From the NCBI GenBank assembly GCA_947652605.1, contig OX393577.1, positions 2,108,868-2,172,867 on the forward strand: a DNA stretch of 64,000 nt. The letters run 5' to 3'. The first letter of the stretch is position 1; every line of letters starts with the position of its first letter. The translations under genes and the position numbers were made by a program. Origin of the DNA: Elmis aenea. Taxonomy: Eukaryota; Arthropoda; Insecta; Coleoptera; Elmidae. This document shows, one piece after another, positions 23,800 through 36,979 of the stretch. A model generated the notes under the pieces. The model did not search any database. It saw only the letters and a list, made by a program, of their open reading frames with translations, and was not told the origin of the DNA.

Positions 23800-24155
23800 C
23801 TGCTGTCGACCAGGTAGAAATTTATTCCGTATAATATTTAATAAAGGTTGTCGATATTTAAGTGAGAGGCTCTAAAAACCATAGTGAGTCAGCATACAAT
23901 CAATTATGAAACTAGCCTTAGACAGTCATTCACTGATAAACAAGGGTGTGCTTTAATGATTTCTATTCAAAGTGATACCTCAACTCACCGTAAGTACGTA
24001 CTTCAGACGAAACAAATCCTGTTCCCCAAAACAAGAATTGTAAACGATCGAAGGTTACCAAAAATACTAAAAAGCTTATTTTATTTACTTGGGTATTAAT
24101 TATTTTAAAAGTTGGTATGTTATAATATAAATATGTCTTGATTATTTTTATTTTA
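23800..24155. other. Non-coding stretch
   Basis: AT-rich DNA. A 71-codon frame at 23884-24099 shows no motif. Confidence 0.4.
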
Positions 24156-24157
24156 TT

Positions 24158-24235
24158 TAGTCATGAGTCCTTCTACTGTTAGGTCTGTTGAGTTGTGTTG
24201 TGCTGACTTTTTCCATTTTTTACTGCCTTGATTAT
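24158..24235 (-). pseudogene. Short 3-prime end fragment of RTE-like family A
   Basis: On the minus strand it holds GTCAGCACAACACAACTCAA and the family's terminal ACAGTAGAAGGACTCATGAC. It matches the 3-prime ends at 14.85 and 18.08 kb. Only about 75 bp survive, with a small deletion in the CCTACACCTAACAG stretch. Confidence 0.65.
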
Positions 24236-24239
24236 ATTT

Positions 24240-26690
24240 TGGTATTAAATTTGTTTGATTTAGAAAAGTCGATTGTTACTGAATTTGATCATGATCATTT
24301 TTCTTCTGATTTTATCCTTGTAATACTCCTGCTACTGACTAATTTGTATGTAACACGTTACCAAATTCTACCTGATTTTGACAATGTATGAGGTTTTATC
24401 TTAAGTCACTAACAAATTGTTTACAAAACTGTATATCAAATACTCTGAGTTTATGTTTTATCACCAATTTGATTTACTCAACGTTAATTTAAATGAACTT
24501 AAACTGAAACCATTTTAAATGTAAATACGGTTCTTTATATTTAAAATTTTATTTAATTGAGTGCCATAATTCTCGTGTGATAAAACAACGAACAACTACA
24601 TCAGAAGTACTAGAGTTAAATTAACATGTAATCTCTACCTTTGTAGCTTTCACAATGAAGAGCATATGAAAACTTTAATAATACTCAAAAAATATTTAGG
24701 TGTCTTTAGGCGTACACTCTTAACAACATTATCAAATCCAGTGTTATATAAACCCTGAAAATTAAACACCAGTTAGGAGACCCAAAAATTGTAAGATAAA
24801 AATTATTAAACTTTAAATGAAGTTCAAAAAAAAGCTGGAGATCTTAGGCTGTAGTCTGTAGTCTATAGTCTGATTCGAGGATCGTAGTTGCCAATAAAAT
24901 ATTTTTGGTGGACATTTCAGTAATTAATTAACGACAATGGTGATTTCGTAATGCATGTACTGAGAGTATGCATTGTCTTTAATCAGATTTAATCTATTTC
25001 CCAAACATACTTTATTAGGAGATCAGAAAGCGTCAATAGAAAAGAGTAATTGTAGTTGTATAATTTGACATGAAGGTGCCCAGGTAAGTGACAGACGTGA
25101 CCGCCAGGTGGGGGGTCGCGATACCATCGGTAATCGCAGATTGGTGCCGAGTCATCCTGGTCCGCTCCATTCTTTTAGGCTGACTCCGAGCTGAACTCCG
25201 AATGATTGGTTATGGATCTGATCAAGATGAGAAGCTTCATTATAATCAAAAGATTACGATTATGACAGACGTTTTAGTTTGAACCATGCCTCGTCTAAAT
25301 TTATATATCATGAGATCAGGACCTAGCGAAATCAAATATCATCTGGAGCTTTAATGTTTATGTCACACTCACTAAATAATGTTATTCGGTATCTTAAGAA
25401 TCACCAACTTCGACACATACGTGCGCAGTAATGTTAGTTTGTACAGGTTCTTTCAGAATATATTTGTACTACAATTTTTTGTTGTTGTAGCATCATGAGT
25501 AATTATTTTAGAGTAATGAAATTAATACAGAATGATAGCTGTATATCTCCTCTTTCAATTCCTGTGCTTAAACAACTTACATCTACAAAAGGTAGAGGGT
25601 GCAAGCTTTTTTCCCTTCACATTCACAACCCGTTAGGTGGGATGAGAATATGACGGTAGGTTTAATTCGTTATTCTGACTATGGAACTGCTCCTAGAAAA
25701 TTTTCGCCTCACTGCTACTACTATTAAGTTTACCATGTAAGAAGTGCTATTTCGACAAAAATTCGGTCTAAAAGCTCAGTTTTTTAATCATAATTGGAAA
25801 TTTTAAAAACAAGGTCGGTTTAAAAAAAATATTTAAATGTAAGAGAACATAAAGATAGGAACAAATAATAAAAAAATCTTTAAAGTCTTTTTTTCATGTC
25901 AATAATGAAATATTTGATTTATTTTACTATTCTCACAAAAAATTTGCTCATAAGTTCAATCTAAAAATCAATAGTAATTTTTTTTAATGCGTTTTATAAC
26001 TATACATTGCTTTTAAAGTTAAGCAATATAAATTTATTATGGATTCAATAAAACAAATAATCCAATTTAAACATAATTGTCTTGTCAGATAACAGATTCT
26101 AAGATATGTCAACCGTTAAATTTCTCCTCTGGTCTATTTTTAACCATCTGAAGATGAGCTTAACTGAAATAGCTCTAAACCGATACTCTGTAAATAAATT
26201 GAATCGCCTGAAAGTGGTTGAACTTTTTCTCATGTTTGAGTTAAAATATTAGTTAAAAATGTGATTGTGAATTTTTTACTTATTAATGCTGCTGTACTTT
26301 TTTGCCGTCTCGCTTAGGAATATATTTTTCGGTTAAAAAAATATATCGATTTAAGTATAATGAATGTCTAGTTTGTTTTTGTCATAAACACTCGAACGTG
26401 CGGATTTGTAGCACGTCCACTGCACTACAAAGGCGTGCAGAAATGGGGAAAATGCTCTGAGCTTGACAATCATTGAAATAGAGCGCCGTTATCATCTCTG
26501 TAATAGATACTTGGCATTAATGTTTATTCGCAGGTTCTCAATTCATAAACCTTCACAAATATGTCGTTATATAAGTTAAAAAGACTACGGAAATAACGCT
26601 TTATTAAGCAAGAAATAATAATTTCATTAGCAAAGATTGTCAGCTTAACATAATTACAAAACTAAAGTTTTTTTTTTTAATTATTAGTAC
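24240..26690. other. Non-coding stretch with an island at about 25080-25230
   Basis: No gene is visible. The GC-rich island at 25080-25230 contains CCGCCAGGTGGGGGG at 25101-25115, which resembles a CTCF-type core at most positions. A short run of near repeats (TAGTCTG/TAGTCTA) sits at 24851-24872. The remainder is AT-rich. Confidence 0.4.
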
Positions 26691-26694
26691 CTAT

Positions 26695-26845
26695 ACAGGG
26701 TGTCCCAGATTACATTTCCAGCATGAGGATCTCGCTTATTATAAGAGATACAGGTTTGTTTAAATTAGTTGAATTATTCTTTAGTATGAGAGGAGCCACA
26801 ATTATTTTTTAAAAGTACAAAATTCTTCGTGCTTCACCTCGTGTA
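26695..26845 (+). repeat. ACAGGGTG repeat, partner of 11045-11180
   Basis: It starts ACAGGGTGTCCCAGATTACA and continues with GGATCTCGCTTATTATAAG, ATACAGGTTTGTTTAAATTA, GAGAGGAGCCACAATTAT and AAAAGTACAAAATTCTTCG. The inverted copy at 11.1 kb keeps all but the first element. It links the ACAGGGTG ends to a defined dispersed repeat body. Confidence 0.7.
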
Positions 26846-26849
26846 TAAC

Positions 26850-29800
26850 ATGAAAGTCTTTCATAGGGTTAGAATTTTTCCTTCTTTCATACTTGGTTTG
26901 AAAACTGTTGTTTCTTGTTATTTACGTTTCGTGTTTCTCGCGCAGATTTTGATTCCTATCAAAACTTAAAAAGACGAAATTATACAAATTAAGCACTGTG
27001 TAATTACATTTGATTGTAGCTAACTAATTAGCAATTAAACGCAATCAGACATGAGTCAACCTAATCACAAACGTACAGTCAGCTGACAATCAGTGTATAT
27101 AATTCTGTTGATTGTAATAACGTTCTGAATTAAAATCAATTATGCCAAGTTGCATTCAGATTGATATTAATGTCCTTTCATTTCGTCTCGAAGGAAATAA
27201 TTATAATACGTCTCGTGAAGATTAATTTTCAGCTAAATGTAAATAAATAATTAAAATGTTTTGTTACTCTTTCTCGAAAACGGAATGTAAGAAACGTCAT
27301 TAACTATTATAAAACGACATTGAAATTAGATTTGAAAAGAGTAGTCCCTGATTTGAAGTTGTTCACATCGATGAAGTTAATTTCAACAATTAAGTAGCGG
27401 TAAGTTGAATTCTTCAATAATTAAAACCTTTTTAAATCTGTGATAACTACAACAACTTACTTACGATATTGTGTTTTAATTATTTTACTCATTATTATAG
27501 TTTTATTGTTCAAATTACTTGCACTTTTAAATTATTTCCGGTTTCACCGTAAATAACTACAGCTTTGTTAATTTAAGTAATACACTCTATATGTTAGTAC
27601 ATCCATAAAAGTATACCTATTATAATTTTAAATACTCGTAGAAGTACAGTACATTTTAAAAACTTTTTAGAATTGTTTTTCCTATTTTGGCTGTAACTTG
27701 TAGCTTAATAACAAGTAAATTTTCTAGATTTTGTATGAACTCCATATTTATTAAACACATTAATTGCACTGACATTTCCAATGCAAGTAAAGTTGATCAA
27801 ATTAATGTTATGATTTCAAATGTCAACCAAAGCATTTGTTTCATTGCAATTACATGTGGGTAGCGATTAATATTTGATATCTTGGAAAATACTTAGCTAC
27901 AATAATTTAAAAAATGTCTAGTCGTTTTGTAATATAAACACCAAGTTATCAATATTATTGAATTCGTTTAAATAAATATTTAAATAACCGCATAAGCTAT
28001 TATCGTTCTATTAACAAAATTTACTTCTAATAAAGAAATGAACGCAAAATTAAATGCCAAAACATTTGTTACAAATCCAATTTTTTATATGGTGGAAAAG
28101 AAAAAAAACATTCCCTATCAATTAAAAGTAATAAAATATAGGTTGCCATTTAAAAAATATGACGATCATCTGTCTGTCAGTTGCACATGGTTGGCCCAAA
28201 AAAATAGATATAATTTCATTTTCGAATTTTATAGTAGTGTCAACATTTAAAAAGTTTGCAACTAACAGATAAGTTTTTTATTATCAATCATGCACCAACT
28301 TTTCTCAAGAATAAAATTATTTGAGAACCAATAATAAAAAACTTTTCCATTTTTTGCAGACTTTTTGGATGCTAAAATTACTATAAAAATTAAAAATTTA
28401 ATTTTAACGTTATATTTCACCTTTGGTCGCATTTTCGAATTCTAAACAATCCTTCCCTACGAAGTTTTTTTTTTGTTACTCTTGTGAATATTTCTGAAAT
28501 CGTTAAAATCTCTTATCGTACACATTTTTGTGTAAATTTTTTCACCTTTTAATTATGTTAGGTCATCCACCAACTTTTATCAAGAATAAAAGTTTCTGAG
28601 AAATTTTTAGCAAAAAACATTTTCATATGTTGATTCTTTTTGAATGACGCTGTATAGAAGATATAATAATGCAGCGCGAATAATAAATAAATCAAGAAGG
28701 GAAAATAGCCATGTTTCTTAAAAAAAAATCAAAAAATCACGAATTTTTGATTTTTTAAATTTTAATCAGGGATTTTTAATTTTTCTAATAAAAATCAAAT
28801 TTTGCCCAACCCTGTTTATAACGAGACCGTGTTTTTTATGCATATTTTTTGAGGAAAAACCAATTTAATTATTAGTTTGCTTTAGATCATAAAGCTAAAT
28901 GCCAATTATAAAATTAAAAATAGAATTTTCATCCAGATAAAAAAGCGAAAAGTGTTTCGCTTTTATTTACATCTTGAAATAGCTGTTCAGACCAACTTCG
29001 GCTCCAAATCCTACTGCAGCTTCTGTGTACCTAATATAATTAACTGTTCAGCGCTAAACAACGTGTCAGTGTGGTTTCGTTAACGCTTTCAGATATTGCT
29101 GTCTTCATACAGTTTTAACATTGTCTGTTAAGCCCTTTAAAAATTATTATTGATTAGCCATTATAGACTATAGTGTGTCTGTTGTAATTAATTCGTATTC
29201 TTAAAAGTTTTCACTGTTGCATGTGAATAAAATATAATTTACTACAATTTTTAAACTGGACATTAAGTTTTTTTATAGAAAAATAAGTTCGTGTAGCCTA
29301 ATTCCTAAAACAAGATATAAAAGTCTGCGCGATTGTTGTAACAAGAGATATTCGTAAGCTCTGCAATAAAATTAATGATTCTTCGAGTAGTATCATAACT
29401 CCAATATATCTCAAACGCAATTAGTAATAATAAAGTTGCTCTTCGGTACTTTTAAACAAACAGACGAAAGAACACTGAAAAAGCAAAGTGGAGGTCGGAA
29501 AGAAATGCGAAAAACTTAACTTATTAAGAATCTTATAAGACATTAGCAGAAGTTAAACGAAGAGCGACATATCCTCTCTAGCGGAACAGACAGCGACGGC
29601 AAATATATATTAAGAAAATAGGGTAGTTAAGAAAATTGGCAAAGTAGTTATACTTGTATCTCAGAGTTATTAGATTTAGCCATGTTGAGTTCCAATCACC
29701 ATTGTGAACAAGCGGTCTTTTCACTTTAATTAATACTAACTGTTATCCTAACTTATGGTCTCGATGTCGTCATTATTATTGTCTAGGAACAAATACACAA

Positions 29801-31845
29801 AAAGATTTAATTAAACACTTATGGGCGCCAATATAAATTAAAAACGCATAATTTGTAGCAAAGAAATTGTAAACTAAACACAAATATCTTTGTTAGCGTA
29901 CTTAAAAATTTAGGTTACAGCAAAATTAATATAATTCTGTGTTCTACAATAACTCTACATAATAAAACTAGGTCTAGCAAAAAGTTTAATTATGCATAAA
30001 ATAATTACACAACGAAAAATGTACTCACACAAAATAATTTCAACGAGATGGTGAAATGTGAAATGAAATTGGAATGTTAAAAAACTTGATTAAATTAAAT
30101 TATACAGGGAAACAATTTAGTGGAAATAAGTTCGTTTCATATAGGGATAGGGTAAAATTAACACCGAAACTTGGAAACTAAAAGAATACCACAGGATGTC
30201 TGCTATAATTAATGGAGCTTGTTTTTTTTAAAATTGTAGGATTGCTCGTACAGTGTGGGACAAAAGTTGTATGTGTCTAAAATCAAGCGTTTTTGAGTTA
30301 TTTAAGTTTTTATGAAAATTTTGACAGAAACAGGACTCTAAGAAAATATTGACATTTCACAACATAGTAATTTCAGAACGAATTCCTTTAAAGCTTTGTT
30401 CAACAATAGTATCATAGTGATTGCTGACTAGTTAAAATTTTAAAATAATACACAGGGTGTTTTTATGCTCGGTCCAATTGGTTAAACTTCACACACGGAT
30501 AAGTCAATTTTTTTAAATAGAACACCCTATATATTTTTACATATTCTTATCGATAATTTAATTACCTTTCAAATTTTTTAAAGGTCTGTTATGTGTAAAA
30601 TTAACATTTCTCGAGTTTTCATGGTAATTAATAGGCACAAACAAAATATTTAATAGAAATTAATTAGTCGGCTTTGGAAATATCTCGATCATTTGTTTTA
30701 AATGTCAAATAACGTTCTATTTTCATGTTTAAGCTATATGTTTACCTGATTATAAATTAGTTTAATAAAAAATAATAAAATCGAAATTGTTTGATCTCAT
30801 TTTTGACGAAAAATAAAAAATTGTATTTAAGTATTTAGTTTCAAGAAAATCGATTTTTAGTTCCAAAAAAGTGCCTTTGCAGTTTTCCCATTTTTTACAA
30901 AAAAAATTAAAAATCTTATTTAAGGGCTTACAATGCATGAGCGTTCACGAGTATACCAGTGTCACACCACGAATCAATGCCGCTTGTAAACCAATACGTC
31001 TAAGGAAATACGTCAGGAAGTGAGTGAGGAAATTAGTAAGGAAACGGATAAGGAAGAAGAGTAAGTTCATAAGTCGACGTTGTTAAGCAAGGAATAACAA
31101 CATATACATATGTAAGCAAATATTTAGCCGTCTTGAACTAGGCAGAAAAATGTGCGGAATTTAAAAAAGAATCAAACCAAACGAAATTTTAAACGCAAAC
31201 CGGAACAACACAACTAGAATCGAGTTCTGGCTTACCAAAAAAAAACTGTTATAAATTTTCAATTGTTTTATTTTAAAACCGAAATATAAGTGACTGGTTA
31301 TTGTATTTTGTGAGTTGCAGAGGGAGTCAGTTTACTTGTGTCACGACTGCTCCTCACGACTGCTGAGGTGTGGGAGTGATTAAGCTTTATTTAAATTATT
31401 CATATGCAGACGACAGTGCGGGTGAATAATTTGATTTTCAAACGATACACTGACTTGCTGCAGCTCGTGTGCATTACAATTCACATATAATATTATGCTT
31501 GCATTGCCGCTTCGCCATCTAGATTTCAAACTCGTTCGTTCACGTTACCATTGTTTCGTGCTCAAACAGCAACTACGATTAAAAGAAATAAATTTGAAGA
31601 GTTGTCCACATAACTCGCGTCATTCCCGTGTCGAATAAATATAAACATAAATAAATATGCAATGCTTAAAATTTCATAACTTTTACTGTCCTACCATTTC
31701 TGTTTTAAATAGTTATTAAAAGAGAATATTTAAAACGTGCGTTTATCAAGCATACATCTTCTATGAACTTGATAAGCGTTTAAATTTGCGTATGTGATAT
31801 AAACTAACGCATAGTGCAATCGTCAAGTCAATTATTAATTTATTT
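26850..31845. other. Long AT-rich non-coding stretch with an island at about 31310-31570
   Basis: About 5 kb with no retroelement, gene or RNA that I recognise. The frame at 28038-28250 is Lys/Asn-rich with no motif. An ACAGGGTG end lies at 30452. The island 31310-31570 is GC-elevated and includes CGCCATCTAG at 31512-31521; its reverse complement CTAGATGGCG resembles an insect CTCF core. Confidence 0.4.
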
Positions 31846-31849
31846 TTTA

Positions 31850-32255
31850 TTTATTTAGTCATTAGTAGTTCTACTGTTAGGTGTAGGACTGTTGAGTTGT
31901 TTTGTGCTGTTTTCCATGATTTTCTGTCTCGTGCTGTTTCTTATGTCTTTCCATCTGATATGACCATCTGTTGCTGTTTTTTCAACTTCGTCTTGCCAGG
32001 TTTTCTCGGTCTACTTATTTTGTTTTTACCCTGTGACTTTGCTTCATAGGCTTTTCTGGTTAGCCTTTCTTTTTTCATTCTATAAATGTGACCCAACCAT
32101 TTTTGTTTCAACTGATTTTTTCTTTAATTGTTCTCTATACGTTTCATTTCTCATTCTATCTTTTTTTGGTTTTTCCTTGCATATTTCTTAGAAACCCCAT
32201 TTCTGCTGTATTCACACGGCTACTGTTTTTGTTTGTGAGTGTCCACGTTTTTATT
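31850..32255 (-). pseudogene. C-terminal fragment of RTE-like family A retrotransposon
   Basis: On the minus strand it reads from the TWTLTNKN/EMGFLRN region into RMKKERLTRKAYEAKSQGKN, then the basic KTWQDEVEKTATDGHIRWKD-like tail, ending in the common CAGTCCTACACCTAACAGTA. Frameshifts are present. It aligns with 14470-14890. The 5-prime breakpoint coincides with the word for 'TWTLTNK' (GTGAGTGTCCACGTTT, 32236-32251). Confidence 0.78.
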
Positions 32256-32259
32256 AATT

Positions 32260-33230
32260 AATACCTAAAATTCTGTAAAACCTTGATTAGAAATAGAACA
32301 AAAATAATGCAGAAAGAATTGAGAATAATGAATGAAGAAGCTTTGCTGAACATTTTGAAGAGGTTCCACAACTGAAAGAAGAAAACTGTTAAGGAAAGGG
32401 AAAAAGTAAAAAGATGCAAAACAACTTAAGAGATGACCGTAACAAGTCCAAAATAGAGAGGACAAGTAAAAAAACATTTCTTGATCATCATGCTACATTG
32501 ATAGTTTAACATTTAACTAGAATTTAAAAGAAATACATTTATATTCTTTCTTAATCTTGCAACTTTTAACAAAACCACTCTGCAAAATTAAATGTTTTTG
32601 GTGAACTTGCCAGGATGGTTTAAAAACCGGTAATATATTATAATACGCCATTGGCTCTACTTCAGCGTCATATTAATATTAAATATTTCATTTTATTGGG
32701 TACAATGGCGGTGATGTTCTTGTTATGGATTTCGTTTTTACTAAATAGACACTGTCCGGGAATCTAAAAAAAACATGACTGACTGTAATTGTTTGTTATG
32801 TGACAAGTTAACCGTTGGTATTTTTAATTATTAATGACAAAATGTAGTTTTTCAGGTCAGTAAATGTCTAGGACGTAAAAACGTTAATTTGTAATCTGCA
32901 CAATTGACACATGACGTCAAGTTGTAATATGATTGTTAATAAAGTATAACTATAACGGCGGTAGTTAGTTAATATGAGTGTTAGTGACCTCTTAACCACT
33001 TAGCACTGATTGCTTGTTTAAATGATTGGATAATAAGTTAAAGTTTAGTTGGCAGCTGAAGAAGTAGCTCTCGACTTACTGTTATTTATACCAATATTAA
33101 AGTTCTTGTTCTCGAACTAAATATAATAAATATCGCGCGTTATGAAGAAGTGGTACGATTCCTGCTGAAAACGATGTTACCCCATGATCGACAATAATAC
33201 CGAATGTACAACCATAACTTAGTCGGGAGG
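32260..33230. other. Non-coding stretch
   Basis: The first 250 bp (32280-32500) are purine-rich on the plus strand and might be decayed retroelement, but no motif is readable. The rest is AT-rich without features. Confidence 0.4.
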
Positions 33231-33234
33231 AACC

Positions 33235-34565
33235 GTTAAAAGTCACTAAAGCAACAAGAAAGGTTAATACAATGGCTAAAACATTGCAAAAGGAAAAAAT
33301 ACTGACAACAGAAAAAGAAATTATCGAAAGATGGGGAAATTATTTTAAGGAGTTATTGGAAAGTGATAACATAATCAATTATGAGGAAGAAGAGCAATTG
33401 CAGGAGGAATACGAAACAATCGAACAAGAATATGAACAAGAAATAACCAAAGATGAGTTGGATATAGCGACACAAAAAATGAAAACTGGAAAAGCAGCGG
33501 GTCGTGATGGCGTTTTACCTGAAATGTTTAAGTACAGGGAGTAGATTGAAGAAAAATGCTGCTATTAATAGTAAATAAAGCATGGCAGGAAAAAGATATT
33601 CCAAAGGACTGGGAGGTATCGGTTATATTACCGATATTCATCATGACTGGCGATAGTAAAAAATGCGAAAACTATAGACAGTCGTTTTGAAAAAGACCAA
33701 GACACAATGGTCGAAACGTCAACTACTTCTTAATATAGAAGACGCGGTTCCAAACCCGGAAACCAAGATTGTATTATATGAAAGAATGTTAGAAAAGAGA
33801 TTAAGGATACATTTCGAAAGAAATTTGGAAGAGGCGCAATGTGGCTTTAGACCGGATAGAAGCACGCAGAATCTAATTTTTACGTTGACAGTTAAGTGAA
33901 AAAAACATGGAACATTCAAAGATGGTGTACTTGTGCTTTATCGATCTGTCTAAAGCCTTCGATAGAGTGCCAAGGGTAAAGATCTGGAAGATATTGAAAC
34001 AAAGTAGAGTGGAAGAAGCATTATTAAACGCCATCAAGAGTTTATATAAGAGTAGTAGAAATTATGTGCGAACCCATAACAGCAGTTTCCAGGAATTTAT
34101 AACAACATTGGGAGTAAGACAAGGAGGCACATTAAGTTCACTGCTCTTGATAATTCTTATGGATAAAATAATTAAAGAATGTAAGCAAAACACAAAGAAA
34201 GCCTACTGGGGTTGGAATAAACTAAAACCAATATCCTTAACAGAACTAGTCTTTGCAGATGATGTGGTGCTATTAGCTAAAAGCGAAAAGGACTTGCAAT
34301 TTAATCTAGACGTATGGGCAGATACATTAAGTAGATATTCGAAATAACCAAGGAGTAACAGATATTAAGAAAAAGAAGGAGACGAATCAATTAAGATGGC
34401 TTGGACATCTATTAGGCATGCTAGAAAGCAGATACGGGAAAATAGGATGGAAAATGAAGATAAAGAAATAGAGCGAGACCAAGAATAAAATGGGAAAAAG
34501 AAGAGGCAGAGATTAGAAGAGGACTTCAAGAGGAACTGATTAAGAAGAAGAAGACATTCCAAAAT
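33235..34565 (+). pseudogene. RTE-like family B retrotransposon, reverse transcriptase with internal deletion
   Basis: It runs from the linker (LTTEKEIIERWGNYFKELL, 33272-33544 open) through KMKTGKAAGRDGVLPEMF, DWEVSVILPIF, a frameshifted stretch with EEAQCGFRPDRSTQNLIFTL, then 146 open codons (33907-34347). These carry YLCFIDLSKAFDRVPR (motif A), GVRQGGTLSSLLLIILMDK (motif B, with the usual C-P changed to G-T) and ELVFADDVVLLAKSEKDL (34252-34263 for FADD). After RYSK the sequence jumps to GVTDIKKKKETNQLRWLGHL, so about 150 codons present in the 5.5 kb copy are deleted. Catalytic residues survive, but several breaks prevent function. Confidence 0.9.
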
Positions 34566-34569
34566 AAGC

Positions 34570-36660
34570 ATAATAAACTAAATTTAGTTCATATTATTAT
34601 TAGGAACATTGCTATTAGTTTATTTAAGGAATAACTTATACAATTATCCATAACTGAATGGTAGAGTTGTTATAAACACCCTGTAGTTAGCTAAAACCAG
34701 TGTCTGTCCTCGTCCACCACCACATTGGATAAAACTTGGAGGATTTATGTTCTCATCGTCCAAAAATATCAAAAATATGCTGCCTTAGAACAATAACTGG
34801 TGAAGTTGGGTGTGCGGGGCAATTAATTAAAATGCGGGAGCAGGACAAATGACGAGAAAGCGGGTTAGTCCCGCGAAATCCGGGACGTCTTGTAACCCCG
34901 TCCGATGTTGATGAATACATAATTAACAAGACAAATGTGTTAAGTTAATATGCAACAGGTGATTGTTTGCCGTTCGCAGTTGATTGACGCGACAAATTAT
35001 TTCCCCTACCGAGAAAATGTTATGTTAGTCTGATATCTGAATACGAATTATTTTTATATAATGTGACCGCTTGAATGCAGTTCTTTCAGAAATAATTGAA
35101 TGAAGGTCCGGTGCGATGGAATGCATGGCCGCCAGAGGGCAGCGCGAGCTGTCAGACTTGCGGACAAAGTGCCAACTGGCGCGGAAGCAACTTTGATCCT
35201 GAAACGAAATTGCAATTTTCAAACGGTCGCCGCAACGCATCGGCCCGAATATTATATTGAAAAGCATTATGGGATATTTAATTCGAAATTTTCAATTTGA
35301 TCTCGATTTTATGATGCCTATTGGAGTTGGTATTTTCGAACTTTTGTTAAGTTTTTTTTCTTGATTTCGCAAAATATGTTTAGGGAATATAATCACTAAG
35401 CAAAGCTTAGTAAAGAATTTATGAGATAGAAATACAATTACCTTCATAAACATATTCGGCTTTGTAAAAGTCATTAATTGAATTAATTTTAGATCTCTCA
35501 AATAAAAGAATGTATTAAAAATTTGTCAAATATTGATGAACATTTGAATGGGTTTTAAAACTTAAGCTAATAATTCAAATCAAAGTAGTTTAAAATTGTT
35601 TATGCTTTACAAACTGTTCATTTTGCTGCTTTAAAAACCCAAACATTAATTATTTTTTTAATTACCCAAACTCTTTTTGTCAGTTTGTCTTACCATACAA
35701 TACACAAGCAAACAATTTTTTGGAGTTTTTGTGCTTCTTTTTGACTAATTTGTCTTCCAAATTCTTATATTCATTCATGACTTAAATTTCCCTGTTCGTG
35801 TGTTTAGTTTACAATAAAATTAGCACATATTTTCCTACAATACAATATTATTTAGCATGCAGTTTAATTTTTTGTTTAAAACGAATGAAATTATACCAGA
35901 AGTCTTTAAATTGCAGTGTGCTGCTCATGCGTTTTTTTTGTTTGTTTGTTTGTTTAAGCAGCATTTGTTTCCTCAGTAATTTGTGACAATCTGCTGTATA
36001 AACATATGTAAATGTTTATTTTATAACACGTAGTGGCGTCCATAAGTAAGAATATCAATAGGACCAGATCAAATCAAGCACTCTTGAAATTCCAGCGAAG
36101 CTCCGAAAATTCCAACCAATTGATTTTATTTTAATAATAAGTTTTACAAAACAATGGACACCCACGACGGGCGAGTACAGGTGCGCTCGGAGCAGGCCGT
36201 AGGTGTACTAAATAGTCTCGGTTGAATTCAAATCCGATACTTTTTATTTTCTCTTGATCCTCATTGTGTGAGGACATTAGCTCTAGATCTTATCAGTAAG
36301 CTGTGGGTTTGATATTAATTTAATGTTTATAGTCCACACTCCCTTTAACAGTAATGTACTGCAAAATAACTAATGGTTGTGGTTACCATCACTAACTTAA
36401 TTTAAATATTTACAAATTTGAAGAACAGATTTATAAGAAAATTGACATAATTTCCAACAAAATTGTTTGATATGTGATTGAACACATGTACACAAATAAT
36501 AAGTAAACGAATGCATATGTAAGCAAATCGTGTGTTTTTAATTTACGGTTACTTAAATTAAAATGTAAATTTTGAATATTATTAGTTGTAATCTTGTAAT
36601 AAACAAAAAGAACTTTAAAATTATATTACGGACTCATTTTTTCTTGACTTAGGAAGACTT
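34570..36660. other. Non-coding stretch with an island at about 35090-35290
   Basis: No gene is convincing. Two overlapping frames cover the GC-rich island 35025-35300 on opposite strands, which suggests composition rather than coding. A reverse ACAGGGTG end lies at 34677. A GTTT microsatellite is at 35939-35956. Confidence 0.45.
35127..35148 (+). promoter_or_regulatory. CTCF-like site
   Basis: GGCCGCCAGAGGGCAGCGCG matches the known CTCF core CCASYAGRKGGCRS at nearly every position, within a GC-rich, ORF-poor island. GCATTATGGGA at 35264-35274 resembles the ZNF143/Staf core, which often accompanies CTCF in other animals. Binding is inferred from sequence only. Confidence 0.45.
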
Positions 36661-36905
36661 AATTCCACTTCTAATTTTAAGAATTTAGGAGGACCTTGCC
36701 AATCGTCTGGTAAATGCCTTTTTCTTTGAAAGATTTGGCATAAGTTTCTGTAAAATGTTGCTCAGTATTAAAATCAATACCATTACGCAAAAATCTTAGC
36801 AAAATTAACCTACTTAAAAAACTTTTACTCACTGCGGCAATATTGTCTAATGTACGGCAAACCCGAGTGGGCTTTGGCGTTTTCTGATCGAAGTAAACCA
36901 ATTTC
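36640..36905 (-). pseudogene. Possible mariner-like transposase remnant
   Basis: The minus-strand reading TPKPTRVCRTLDNIAAVSKS resembles the linker of mariner-type transposases that joins the two helix-turn-helix motifs (GRPRTVRTPENIAAV pattern). What follows does not match the family, and no DD(D/E) catalytic region is present. The remaining open frame (75 codons) looks like a join after deletion. The call depends on about 20 residues, so it is tentative. Confidence 0.35.
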
Positions 36906-36950
36906 TTTGATTTTTTTATTAGGTTTCAAATAGCGGTTTTACTTGGTATA

Positions 36951-36975
36951 CGATTATCTACACTGTAGATAATCG
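36951..36975. repeat. Perfect 11-bp palindrome at the edge of the satellite
   Basis: CGATTATCTAC (36951-36961) and GTAGATAATCG (36965-36975) are exact reverse complements with ACT between. The satellite begins about 5 bp to the right. It could be a transposon end pair, a recombination hairpin or chance. Confidence 0.7.
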
Positions 36976-36979
36976 ATGC

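Noticed and set aside
35025..35300. Frames of 80 and 66 codons on opposite strands across the CTCF-like island.
   Set aside because: Mutual overlap and no similarity to a known domain; the island is better explained as non-coding.
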